Of a stretch of DNA of 64,000 bases, positions 33,889-45,255 are shown in pieces; position 1 is the first letter of the stretch; every line of letters starts with the position of its first letter. The position numbers and the translations under genes are program-made. Under the pieces are notes generated by a model. The model searched no databases. It worked only from the letters and a program-made list of their open reading frames with translations, and was not told the DNA's origin. This DNA comes from Triops longicaudatus (lineage: Eukaryota; Arthropoda; Branchiopoda; Notostraca; Triopsidae). The stretch covers positions 356,163 to 420,162 of the forward strand of contig JAGQDJ010000112.1 in NCBI GenBank assembly GCA_022885665.1, given 5' to 3'.

Positions 33889-36800
33889 ATGAATTCTAAA
33901 GACACAAAAGCGAAGGAAAATGGTGCTGCCAGTGGCAATGACAAGCGGCTCTCTGTTGAGCGAATATACCAGAAAAAAAGCCAATTGGAACATATTTTAC
34001 TGCGCCCTGATACTTATATTGGTTCTGTGGAACCTGTCACTGAAACTATGTGGGTCTGTGATGAAAATGGCTCCGGAATGGTCCAGCGCGAGATCACCTA
34101 TGTCCCTGGTTTGTATAAAATCTTCGACGAAATCCTGGTCAACGCTGCAGATAACAAGCAACGGGACGCATCGATGGACACAATTAAAGTGGAAATTGAT
34201 GGGTAAAAACGAGTTTTTCATGTGTTCCAATACATTAACAATATTTAAAACAATATTTTAATTTATAATTCTTTGGACCTTGTAGCGCAGTATCCCACTG
34301 TTACTTCTTGATCCGTTAATTATTTGTTTTCCTGTAGAGAAAACAATGTCATCTCTGTGTACAACAATGGTAAAGGTATTCCCGTAGTTGAACATCGCGA
34401 TGAAAAGATGTACGTTCCTACGATGATTTTTGGCCATTTGCTCACATCTTCCAACTATAACGATGAAGAACAAAAGGTCACTGGAGGACGTAATGGCTAC
34501 GGTGCTAAGCTTTGTAACATCTTCAGCACCAAATTTAGCGTTGAAACCGCCTCTCGCGAAGAGAAGAAGTGCTTCAAACAAGTGAACATTTCCATTTGAA
34601 AGATTCTTGACAGTTTCTGAGATGGGAAACTCTAATTTACAGGTTTGGCGAGACAACATGTCGAAGACGAATGAACCGGTCATCAAATCCTTTTCAGGCG
34701 ACGACTATACCAAAGTCACCTTTTCGCCTGACTTAACTAAGTTCAAAATGACCAGCTTGGATAAAGATACGATAGCCCTGTTGTCAAAGAGGGCTTTTGA
34801 TGTAGCCGCCTCCACTCGAGGTGTGAAAGTCTTTCTCAATGGGAAGCGCTTGTCGGTAAGCAAACAAGAGACTGCGCTGTTTCTCGAGGCTCAAAACCAT
34901 TCAATCATTGAAGAACATTCTCTGTGATTATTACTTATTATTTCAATACGAAATGTAATTTTGAAACTCCCAATTTAGTTTTTGTGAATGCGATTATCAC
35001 CATAGGATACAGTTTCTGATATTATTTTCATTACGCATTTTACAGATAAAAAATTTCAAAGACTACATTGATCTATACTTAAAACCTCAAGCCGAAGAAA
35101 ATGGCAGTTATGTGAAGCCTATTTATGAATTGGTGAATGACCGGTGGGAAATTGCAGTGGCTGTTTCGGACAAAGGATTTCAGCAAGTTTCTTTCGTGAA
35201 CAGCATAGCAACAACAAAAGTAACGAGGAAAAAATGAGACGAAACGTTTTGTATTTTTAATATCGATATCTCTTTAATAGGGCGGAAGACACGTAGACTA
35301 CGTCGCAGATATCATTGTTAAGCAGCTGCAGGACACGTTGAAAAAGAAGAACAAAAATGGGCTTGCTATCAAGCCGCACGCAATCAAAAACCATTTGTGG
35401 CTTTTCGTTAACTGCTTGATCGTCAATCCAACTTTTGATTCACAAACAAAGGAGCATATGACCCTCCAAACCAAGAGCTTTGGTTCGAAATGCCAACCTT
35501 CCGACAATTTTTTTAAATTGGTAAAACTCAGCCTTTCCTGTTTGTACTCGACAAACATTTCTGTTTTGCCTCTTAGATCAATTTACTATTTCTCGTCGTT
35601 TCCTGTGATTTTTACTTCTCAATGATCTTATGTGTTCTACCCTTCTTAGTCCTAGCTTTTGCTTTACTTTTGTAGTAAATATTCTGCATGCATTTTTCAA
35701 CGTATTAGGTAAACGAACGCGTATTTTGTGTTCCGAGATTTCCGTTGTATTTATACGCTCTGTGTGATCTTGAAAATGCTACACTTCAGGTTTTCAAGCA
35801 GACTCCTTTTTTGCAGGTTGCAAAAAGCGGAATCGTAGATTCCGTCTTGCAGTGGGCGAGTTTTAAAGCTCAAACGGCGCTAAACAAGCAGTGTAACACG
35901 AAGAAACAAACAAAATTGCGTGGAATCCCCAAGTTAGAAGATGCCAATGACGCGGGAACACGCAATTCCTTGAGCTGTACATTGATTCTCACGGAAGGAG
36001 ATTCAGCCAAAACTTTGGCTGTTTCTGGATTGGGAGTCGTGGGACGAGATAAATATGGTGTATTTCCCCTTCGAGGCAAACTTCTTAATGTCCGCGAAGC
36101 TACCACTAAACAGGTAAGGACAGTGAAGCCAAAATTCCTACCTAACGATTATGTACAAGAGCTGAATTCTACTGTCATTGTTTTACTTTTTTCCCAAAGA
36201 TCTTGGAGAACGCTGAAATTAACAGTCTTGTGAAAATTTTGGGCTTGCAATACAAGAAAAAATATGAAGACCAGGATGACATGAAATCTTTGCGTTATGG
36301 CAAGGTCATGATCATGACAGATCAGGATCACGTAAGGAGTTTTCAGTTTTAGATTATGTGATTTAGATTACATGAAAGACATGATCGTTAATATTGCATT
36401 ACATTTGTATTAGGATGGATCTCACATTAAAGGACTATTGATCAACTTTTTCCAACACAATTGGCCCAGCCTTTTGCGACTAAATTTCTTGGAGGAATTC
36501 ATCACACCGATTGTTAAAGCAACGAAAGGCAACGACGAGAAGTCATTTTACTCAGTTCCAGAGTTTGAAGAATGGAAGAATGCAACGGATAACTGGCAAT
36601 CTTACCGTGTAAAGTACTACAAAGGTAGATTCTTTCGGTCTAATTGTTTCTTTGTTCTTTTTTTGTGTGTGTACGAGCTAATCGCATATCGCAGCTTTCC
36701 CGCATCGTAAATCGGTTATATGTTTTATGTTCTTTAGACAGATTAATATGTACAGCGTCCTTATTTTTTTTCTTTCTTTTTTTTTTTCACGTGTATAGCT

Positions 36801-39800
36801 GTTCCGGTTTAACCGCTTTCCGTTTACAGTTAGTTGCGTTTTTATTATGTGTAAGCGTAGCAATGTGGTAGTGTTAACAGTTGTTAAATGTCTTTGTATT
36901 TCTTTCTTTTCCGTAGGTTTGGGCACTTCCACGTCCAAGGAAGCCAAGGAGTATTTTCGTGACATGCAACGTCATCGTATTCTTTTTGAATACAAGGGAG
37001 ATCGTGATGACTACTCTATCATGATGGTAAAATGTGAAAAGTTTAATTTAAGCAACCTGTTGATATGTTCTTGTTACTTGACAGGCGTTCGGCAAGAAAT
37101 ACGTCGAAGAGCGGAAAACTTGGTTGACGACTTGGATGGAAGATTGTAAGCGAAGAAAAGAGCTTGGCCTGCCTGATGTGTACTTGTATGAAAAGAATAC
37201 CAAGAAGGTGTCCTATGAAGAATTCGTCAACAAGGAGTTGGTGCTTTTCTCGAATTTGGATAATGAACGTTCCATTCCGTCCTTGGTTGACGGTTTGAAA
37301 CCTGGACAACGCAAAGTATTTGCTTTTTTGTGTTTCTCGTACTTTGTTTTTCGTTGGATTTTTTTTTCTCATTTATGTGTGGATTCAGATTTGGTATTTA
37401 TTAGTATTGATGCGCCGTGATAAGTTTTGTCCTTTGATGTCATAGGTGCTCTTCACATGCTTGAAGCGAAAACTCTTCCGAGAAATAAAAGTTGCGCAAT
37501 TGGCTGGTTCGGTAGCTGAACATTCAGCGTATCATCACGGTGAAGTCTCTCTTATGTCCACCATTATTAACTTGGCCCAGAACTTCGTTGGATCGAACAA
37601 TATCAACTTGCTAATGCCAATTGGGCAGTTTGGTACGCGCCTTCAGGGCGGCAAAGACGCTGCCTCTCCGCGTTATATTTTCACCAAATTGTCCGAACTC
37701 ACTCGCCTGATCTTCCATCCTAACGATGATCCTATACTCCGCTATTTGCGTGACGACAACCAGAAGATTGAGCCCGACTGGTATATTCCTATCCTGCCCA
37801 TGGTCCTTGTTAACGGTGCAGACGGTATTGGTACCGGATGGATGACCAAAATCCCAAACTTTAACCCAAGAGAAATCGTCCAAAATCTGAAGCGTTTACT
37901 GAAAGGAGAAGAACCCTTGCCTATGGTATTTTTTTTTTTTTATTTTTTTTTTTTTTATTTTTTTTTAGAAAATAATTATTTGTATGTTGCAGGTATGAGC
38001 AAAGCTCATTCCTCCTTGCCCATGTTACTTTTTGTGTTGTTATTGAACTCTTTTCTGTAGCCCCTTTTCCGCGGTTAATTTAATTTACTTTTGTTTTATT
38101 TTAACTTGTTTTTAATTTTGTACTTTTAATTAGCTATTTGTTTTTGAAATGTAATAATTTGACATTTGTGTGTCCTAGATGCCTTGGTACAAAAATTTCC
38201 GCGGAACTGTTGAACCATTGGGCCACCAACGTTATATTATAAGTGGAGAAATTTCCATGTTGAATTCCGGTGGCTTGGAAATTAGTGAACTGCCTGTTGG
38301 TACCTGGACTCAATCGTACAAAGAGGGTGTTATTGAACCCTTGCTGAATGGCTCTGAAAAAGTGACGAGCATTATCAAGTAATACGAGGCTTGTTGATGT
38401 GAAATTCATTTATTTCAGTTTTAATATCCTTGTGTACTTATTTTAGTGACTACAAGGAATATCACACTGACACAACTGTTCGTTTTGTGGTGTCCATGTC
38501 GGACGATAAACTAGCAGAGGCCGAACGTCAAGGCTTACATAAAGTCTTCAAACTACAATCCAGTGTTACAACAACTTCAATGGTAAGTGTCGAGTACACC
38601 GCACTGCGTATACTTATTTTGCTTTCATTGATTATAATCTGTGTTAATTACTTTTCTGTTAATTAATTTTGCTTTAGGTTCTGTTCGACCATAATGGTGT
38701 TCTAAGGACGTACGAGTCTGCGGAGGAAATCTTGAAAGAGTTCTTTAAATTGCGAATGACATACTATGGCAAACGCAAGAAGTTTTTGGAAGGTGTACTA
38801 CAAGCCGAAGCTTCCAAGCTTTCCAATCAAGCGCGTTTCATTCTGGAAAAGTGCGATGGCCGCCTTGTGGTGGAAAATAAGAAACGTAAAGCCATGGTTG
38901 CGGAACTCAGAGCTAAGAAATACGACCCTGATCCTGTGAAGATTTGGCAAAAAGCTAATAACAAAGAAAGTCTGGAGGTAACGTCTAATAAACATAGCCA
39001 TTAAATTTTCTTACTTCTTTTTGTGACTGCCGGTATTTTTCTCTTTTAGGAAGAAGAACAAGAGAGACAGGAAGAAGAAGAACAAGACAACGTGGTTGAT
39101 AGAGCGCCGTTTGAGGAGACGGGTAACGATTATGACTATTTGCTTGGAATGGCTATGTGGAATTTGACGGAGGAAAGGAAAGAAGAACTTCTGAAGAAGC
39201 GCGACAATAAAGTAGCTGAATATGAGGCACTGCTTAAGAAGACACCTGCAAATCTTTGGGAAGATGACTTGGAAGCGTTCTTGGCCAAAGTAAGTCTATT
39301 GAATTCGTAAAGAATTAACGTGAATTTTGTAAAACACAAATAGATTCTAACCTGATGTTTTGACATTTGCAGTTGGACGAAGTAGAAGATAGAGAGAGAA
39401 AAGAAGAGACAGCTCCTACCAAGAACAGTAAATCTAAAGCTGGGCCTAAGCAGACTAAATTGCAAGTGAAATCCGACTTCATGCCTTCGCCTATGGCTCG
39501 CCGAGTCGAGCCTCGCATTGACGAAGGGACCAAGGCCAAATTCGCGAAGGCAAATGCTCTTCGAGGTTTGAAGAAAAAGGTAAGTTTCTTTCTGTCACGT
39601 ATTTTGTTGTCTCACTCAGGAGGCATTAGATCTCCATACACTTATGGGATAATTTTTTTTCTTTATTTCCTATGAAAACCTCGTGTTTTATGGATTTAAT
39701 CAGTAGCGTCATTTGTAGCTAATATTAAAGTTTGTTTATTTTTTTTTAATTACTTTCATCGGCGTGAGCTTTGCTCGTTTATATTTGTACTTAATGTAAA

Positions 39801-40585
39801 GCTTATGTACAGTGCATTTTCTTAAAATGTCGAGCTTCTTCCTGATTTCGTTATGAGCACTTGTTGACGTTTTTAAACCCTCTTAGGTGAAGTCTGAAGA
39901 TGACAACCTGAAGGACGAATCTGGAGAATCGGCGACAAAGAGGAAACGTAAATCACCGTCAGACCGTTTGGGATCTCCTGTAGGAACTAAAACTAAAGGG
40001 ACCAAGAAAAGTATTTTTTCAACATGATTATGTTTTCAGTTTCTCAAATTTGCTGAAAACAGGTGATGGATTGAAGCAGACTAAAATGGACTTTAAAGTT
40101 TCGTCGAAGAAAACGGCCATGGATGATAGTGAGTATGACGATGATGAGGATGAGGATGATCCCTTTAGTGCATCACCGTTGCCCTTGAGGGAGCGACTAG
40201 CGCAAAGGTCTGCAGCTGCTAAAGCTACTTTTAAAGAAGATTCCAGTGACGAGGAGTGAGTGAAGCCGCAGAATGGATCATACCAGCATAGTATTTTATA
40301 CTTTTATGTCAATTTTTTCTTCCTGTTCTTCAGAGAAGTGGTGATTAGTGATTCGGATTCCGACTTTGGTCCCTCGTCTCCTATTAAAGCTAAGAAAGCA
40401 ACCAAGGGCAAAACCGCGGCAAAATCCAAAGCTTCAGCCAAGAATGCGGGACCTGCGTCCGTATTGGACGGTGATGACGAATCGGACGTGGAGCTTTTTA
40501 AAAAGCAGTCAAAACGTACTTTTTTTACGCTATTTGGTTAAAGTAGGATACATTTTGTCCTGGGGTGGACCCGCGGTAGTCGCAG

Positions 40586-40620
<35 letters not shown>

Positions 40621-41227
40621 GGGGGGTGTCTTGTGGAACTAGGCATGAGCGTTTGCTTGAGCATTTTCGTTGAAGCATTTACAAATTTATCGACTAAGTC
40701 TCTTTTTTAAGTCTATTTTTTTACATTGATTTTGATTCTGTTTTTCCAGCTTCGGAAGATAGCAACGCCATATTTGATTCATTGTTGAACTCGCCAGACG
40801 CTAAAGGATCTTCGAAACCCACAGCTACTGCAGAAAGTCCAGAAGTTGTGATTAGTGACGATGATGACTCACCTTCTACAAAAGGTGAGATGAGAGGTAT
40901 TACATTTTCTTCCGCTAGTTTTCATTTCTCTTTTCTGACTTGTAGCACCTGCCAAGAAGTCCGTGGCGAAAGCCCCTGCTGCCAAAGCCAAGCGAGCGCC
41001 AGGTAGACCCAAGAAAGCCATTGTAAATTCAGACAGTGAAGCTGAATCGCCACCCAAGGTAAGTTTAATCGTGGCTTTCTTATTTTGAGTCCCCCTTACT
41101 TCAATTTTCCCTTCTGTTATAGCGCTCAAAGGTGGACTCAGACGATGAATTCATTCCCAAACGAACTGTCGGTCGCTCCAAAAAGCCAATAAGCTACGCA
41201 GTGGACTCGGGAAGCGATTCTGATTAA
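33889..41227 (+). CDS. Top2: DNA topoisomerase II
   Basis: Nuclear type IIA topoisomerase that passes one DNA duplex through a transient double-strand break to decatenate and relax chromosomes. Twenty-two exons join in frame: 33889-34202, 34338-34581, 34643-34855, 35046-35219, 35281-35520, 35817-36113, 36200-36331, 36414-36624, 36917-37026, 37085-37315, 37446-37925, 38179-38378, 38447-38582, 38678-38977, 39050-39289, 39373-39579, 39887-40010, 40063-40255, 40334-40515, 40750-40884, 40946-41058, 41123-41227, giving 1,526 residues (human TOP2A 1,531). ATPase region: NAADNKQRD, GRNGYGAKLCNIFST. TOPRIM: LTEGDSAK and MTDQDHDGSHIKG. The catalytic Tyr is about 799 in ASPRYIF. The C-terminal third is charged and Ser-rich, ending GRSKKPISYAVDSGSDSD, like the vertebrate tail. 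An acceptor 19 bp before the ATG implies an upstream 5' UTR exon. No defects were seen. Confidence 0.97.
40588..40626 (+). repeat. T32-G7 homopolymer run in a Top2 intron
   Basis: Thirty-two T followed by seven G inside the intron between 40515 and 40750. Likely variable in length and prone to sequencing error. Confidence 0.8.
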
Positions 41228-41584
41228 TAATTCGCTTTACTTTCATACGCAATATTTGTACCCACTAAAGTTGTCCGTAGTGCAGTTCTTATCTCCCTAC
41301 CCGTTGATAAAAGGTATCTTCTGTCCATTTGAGTGTCATATTCTTCTCAGACGGCATTTCATTAACATGGTTTATACAAATAATTACATGAAAAAGTATG
41401 TTAAATTCTTTTCTATGAAGTAAAAAAGCGATGAGGTTAGGCGTGTCAGCATCGTCAGCGTTATGAACACCTCTTATTGCATTCACCAGACGTGTTCTGT
41501 ATTTTCAAACCGGGATGGCTTTTTGTTTGTTTTTTCCATGCTTAATCTTCTGTGTAGTCGTGTATGAGGGACTTTGCTCCTTTT
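41228..41584. other. Convergent 3' gap between Top2 and the two-pass membrane protein
   Basis: Holds the 3' UTRs of both genes. No canonical AATAAA was seen on the plus strand soon after the Top2 stop. Nothing else was recognised. Confidence 0.5.
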
Positions 41585-42849
41585 TCAGTAACGCTGGATG
41601 CGATGGTTCCGGTCGCTACTTGGACTGCCGCTATACCGACCGTTAGATTCTACTTCTTCATGATACGTGGTATTGGAATGAGCGGGGTGTAGTTTAACAT
41701 CTCTAACTTTCTCGCGATGAATTTCGGGCAAGGACATGTTTTTTCGCCAGTGATGCGTCCAGTACAACTCGCCATGAGGAGGGAGCGTTTTCTCGGGCGG
41801 ATCCTCTTGGCACATACAAGCACAAAACACGAGCCCCACAATAATGGTCCCAAAGCCAAAAATAAGCATGACAATACCCAGGTACCTAAAGATAAAATGT
41901 GTTCTAGTTAGAGTGCTCTTTTATGTTTCGTCCTCATCGGGTTACCAGACAAAGGGTGGGTCGTTAAGTTGGAGAACAATGGCGAAACCCAAACAGAGCA
42001 ACAAGAGCCCCAGATTGAAAAGTATCATCAAGCAACAACAACTGCGCGTATTAGGGCACAAAGGATGAGGAGCTCGCATAGTTTCAATCACGATACCGCC
42101 TTTTTGCGATTTCCTCGTGTGTGTCGTCCCGGTCTCAGAATACGGAGCACTGCGGTACGTCCGGTACGACTCTTGGCTTTCACCACCAAAAAAAATTAAT
42201 TCGTTTCCGACATAGGCTCGCGCATATTGTCGGTGATGCAAAGATTATTAAACTATTAGTCGGTCTAATTCGCAACTTTAAAGCAAAAAATCATAAGAAA
42301 TGTGCGAAGAGAAGAGTCAACCTCACCTAAGAACAGACGCCGGAGTTCGGCCATAACTGGGTCGCGTCACGTAAATTTCTTGGACGCCCGACGGAGGCGC
42401 ACTTCCGGTCGAAGAATGGTGGCTTTCAGCGTAGCGGGTGGTAAAGCTTTTTGTATTGCGTCGTTGCTGCTCCGCGTAATCGTCATCATTAGAAATGGAG
42501 GCGCTGTCTAAGCTGGGCGACCTTTAAGTGGGTACCGTGAATAAGTAAAGGCATTAAAGGAGGCGGCCGGCGAGAAGAAAGGAAGTTCCGAAGACAATCT
42601 AGCTTACCTGCGGTAGCGTGTGGCTACCATGGCTGGATTCGTTACGGTGTATTCGGAAGCGCTACGGTCTGACGGCGCCCGGCTTTCCTCGTCAGTGGTG
42701 TAACCATAACCCCGGCCGCCGGCGCCCCTGTTATGCGGCGATCCTGGCCCGCCCCGTGGACGGCGAGCGGGCCGTGCTGGAACACTGGAGTGACCTTGCC
42801 GGATGTTCGGCGATGTATAATCCCGATAGGCTGATTCATAACGAGACAT
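41585..42849 (-). CDS. Unrecognised two-pass membrane protein with long Arg/Ser-rich N-terminus
   Basis: I do not recognise this family. Four exons join in frame: 42608-42849, 42327-42521, 41946-42176, 41585-41885, giving 322 residues. The first 185 residues are hydrophilic, rich in Arg, Ser, Tyr and Thr (MSRYESAYRDYTSP; RRPRGGPGSPHNRGAGGRGY) and likely disordered. Two hydrophobic segments follow: about 193-213 (LMILFNLGLLLLCLGFAIVL), preceded by a CCC run, and about 223-247 (YLGIVMLIFGFGTIIVG), joined by a short LNDPPF loop. A 75-residue polar tail has several His. With no signal peptide, both ends are probably cytoplasmic. Consistent splice phases and retained frame argue that it is a real gene. 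It converges with Top2 and diverges from CASD1. Confidence 0.8.
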
Positions 42850-45255
42850 TTCTGTGTGTGTTTGTTGATTCGGATACCAACTTCTGGATATTAACGAAAA
42901 AAAACATGTAGTGGTATTCTAATCACACCTAAGATAGACTTACGCTTTTTTAATTCTAATATTGCACACTCATGAAGAATTATTTGAACGCTTGCCGACG
43001 TTAGCTAAGTACAAGAAGTTTATTTGCAACAGAGGTATCTTAGAAAAAGTGAAAACTACCCTTGAGGATTATTACGCCTTATAAGGCAGAGTGAAAGTCA
43101 TTTTGGTGGTATTTGAATACGTAATGAGGAAGAAGAATCTAAATGGAAAGTTTTTCGGAGAAAGTTATGTCTAAAGTATTATTGCAAGAATAAAGCGCTA
43201 ACATTTTGCAAACATATGAAAACGAAAAAACTTACGTCATGCACTGCTTTCTTTCTTTTAACACAGTTAGTGCAGCACACCTACTCACATCCTCCACTCT
43301 TATTGAGGTCTGGCCTTCACAGAAACCCAAATCACTTGGTTTGCAAATTGCGCTTTGCTTGACAGTTTAAGGCAGTAAGTTTCTTAAAACACACTGAAGT
43401 GTGGCTTAGGTTAGAATTAATTTCGTAGTACAAGTAATGTTTTTTATTGAATTGCTAGAAAATGAACGGAGCACAATTCTCCATATCCACAATGTCAGCT
43501 CGCAACGCCAACGAGTTTGGGTTTGGCCTTTCGCAGGTGTTGTAATAAACCAAAGGGCCCGAGGTAGCTGGAAGGAAAAGGACCTCAAGGCAAAAAAGGC
43601 GGAGCTGTTATGAGCTCTGCTGCGGAATAAAGCAGTGATCGGAAGCACCTGTCATGAATCAGTTTAAAAGATTCTACTTTTGGATTCGGAAACTTGTTAA
43701 GGGGGGCCTTCACGAGCCCATTTATAATGAGTTATAGCTTAGCTATCATACAATTTAGCTTATTCCTGCAAAGGGAGTTTTTTTCCGATATATTTTTCGT
43801 ACAGATGACTATGACGCAAAGTTTTACTAATTGCGAACCATCTCTTAACATATATACACACAAAAAAGTTTCAAAGCTTATCAGAAGAAAGCTACTCACT
43901 CAAATTTCAAACAGCATGAAAACGAAAAAGTGAAAGCTTACATAGAAATATGTCATGCCATACATATTTCATACATAGAAAAGGAAACTTACATAGCTAC
44001 AGAAAACCGCAAGAGACAACCAAAACTAAGATTTACATATTGGAAAAGTTTATAAATGAAACCGTGTCGATTAATTCGCCCAGAAACGAATATGAAAGTT
44101 CACATTAGAAGAAAGGTATCATGTAAAATTAATAATAGCCAAGTAAAATTTGTCGAAACACAAGAAGGGCTTATATATCTTTTATGTTACATTTCCGTTT
44201 CTATAATGTTTTTCTATAAATGTTTCAGTGTGGAAACGGAGAGCTGTATTCCACTTCGACTAGCAAGTCGAGTCACAGTCGGCAATAAAAACTCAGTTAC
44301 ATGAGTAATGATGCAAACCAGGTTCACACTAAGTTTGAGTTTATTTCGGGAGAGAAACCGATTGTTATGCTTAAGTAGTTGATTAACGACGTAACATAAA
44401 TCATATTAGCGCAATCCCTAATGCCTTCCAGACCTCAGAAAAATTCGACTACCTCAGCCAGTGTTCCAGATCTTTTAAAAAAGATCCGATAGGCTTGGCC
44501 TTGTGTCGGAAAAGGATCGGATCGATTTTTCTTATGAAAAATCCCAATCCAATCAGTTTTGGTGACAATTTTATGAATGGTTGTTGCGATTAAAACTTGC
44601 AATTGTTCTCAAATAGATCATTAAATTTTTGTTTAAAATCGGTACAGTACTGCGTTATATCGTTATAGATTTTTATAGCGATATAATGTTGTTTTAAGGC
44701 GATTTTTATATTGAAATCTCTTTCTGATTTAACTGAAATGAGATGGATCTAAAATGTTCTCGATCAGGACGGAACCTTTAAAAATTTTGAGCGGTAGGAT
44801 CTTATCGGATCGGCAGAAATTGACCAATGATGGGAAAGGATCTTGATCAGCAGAAAGACAAGATCTGGAACCTTGTCCTTAGCAAGTTCGCAGTTAAGAG
44901 TTTGCGTATTGCATTCCAAATTTCTAAGTTCGCGGTTCTTTTTTTAAAACAAACATTATACCTAGGGTATAGGCAATTCGTTGGGCTGGTGTCTTATCTA
45001 TTATTATGCGGCGTAGATTAATTGTTTTGCGTAATTTATGGGTACTGGAAGACAGTGATAGAATGTTATACAAATCAGTGTGACTCACATTGTGATTAAT
45101 GAGAATGTAAAAAGCTGCGGAGCTTCACCGGCCTATCGCGTATTTAGACAAGCGAATAATTTAATGTTCGTTTAGCGCTCGAGTGTTTTTTCCTCCTTTT
45201 TTAATCAGTACAGGGCAAGTTCAAATAAGGTGCTAGTCTTTATCTGTAGCTCAAC
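42850..45255. other. Intergenic region between the membrane-protein gene and CASD1
   Basis: Should hold promoters for two divergent genes. A CRE/ATF-like TTACGTCA lies at 43232-43239. A GATC-rich patch spans about 44470-44850. No coding exon, RNA gene or mobile element is supported. Confidence 0.5.

Noticed and set aside
44470..44850. GATC-rich patch suspected to be a mobile element
   Set aside because: No clear terminal repeats or target duplication could be defined.
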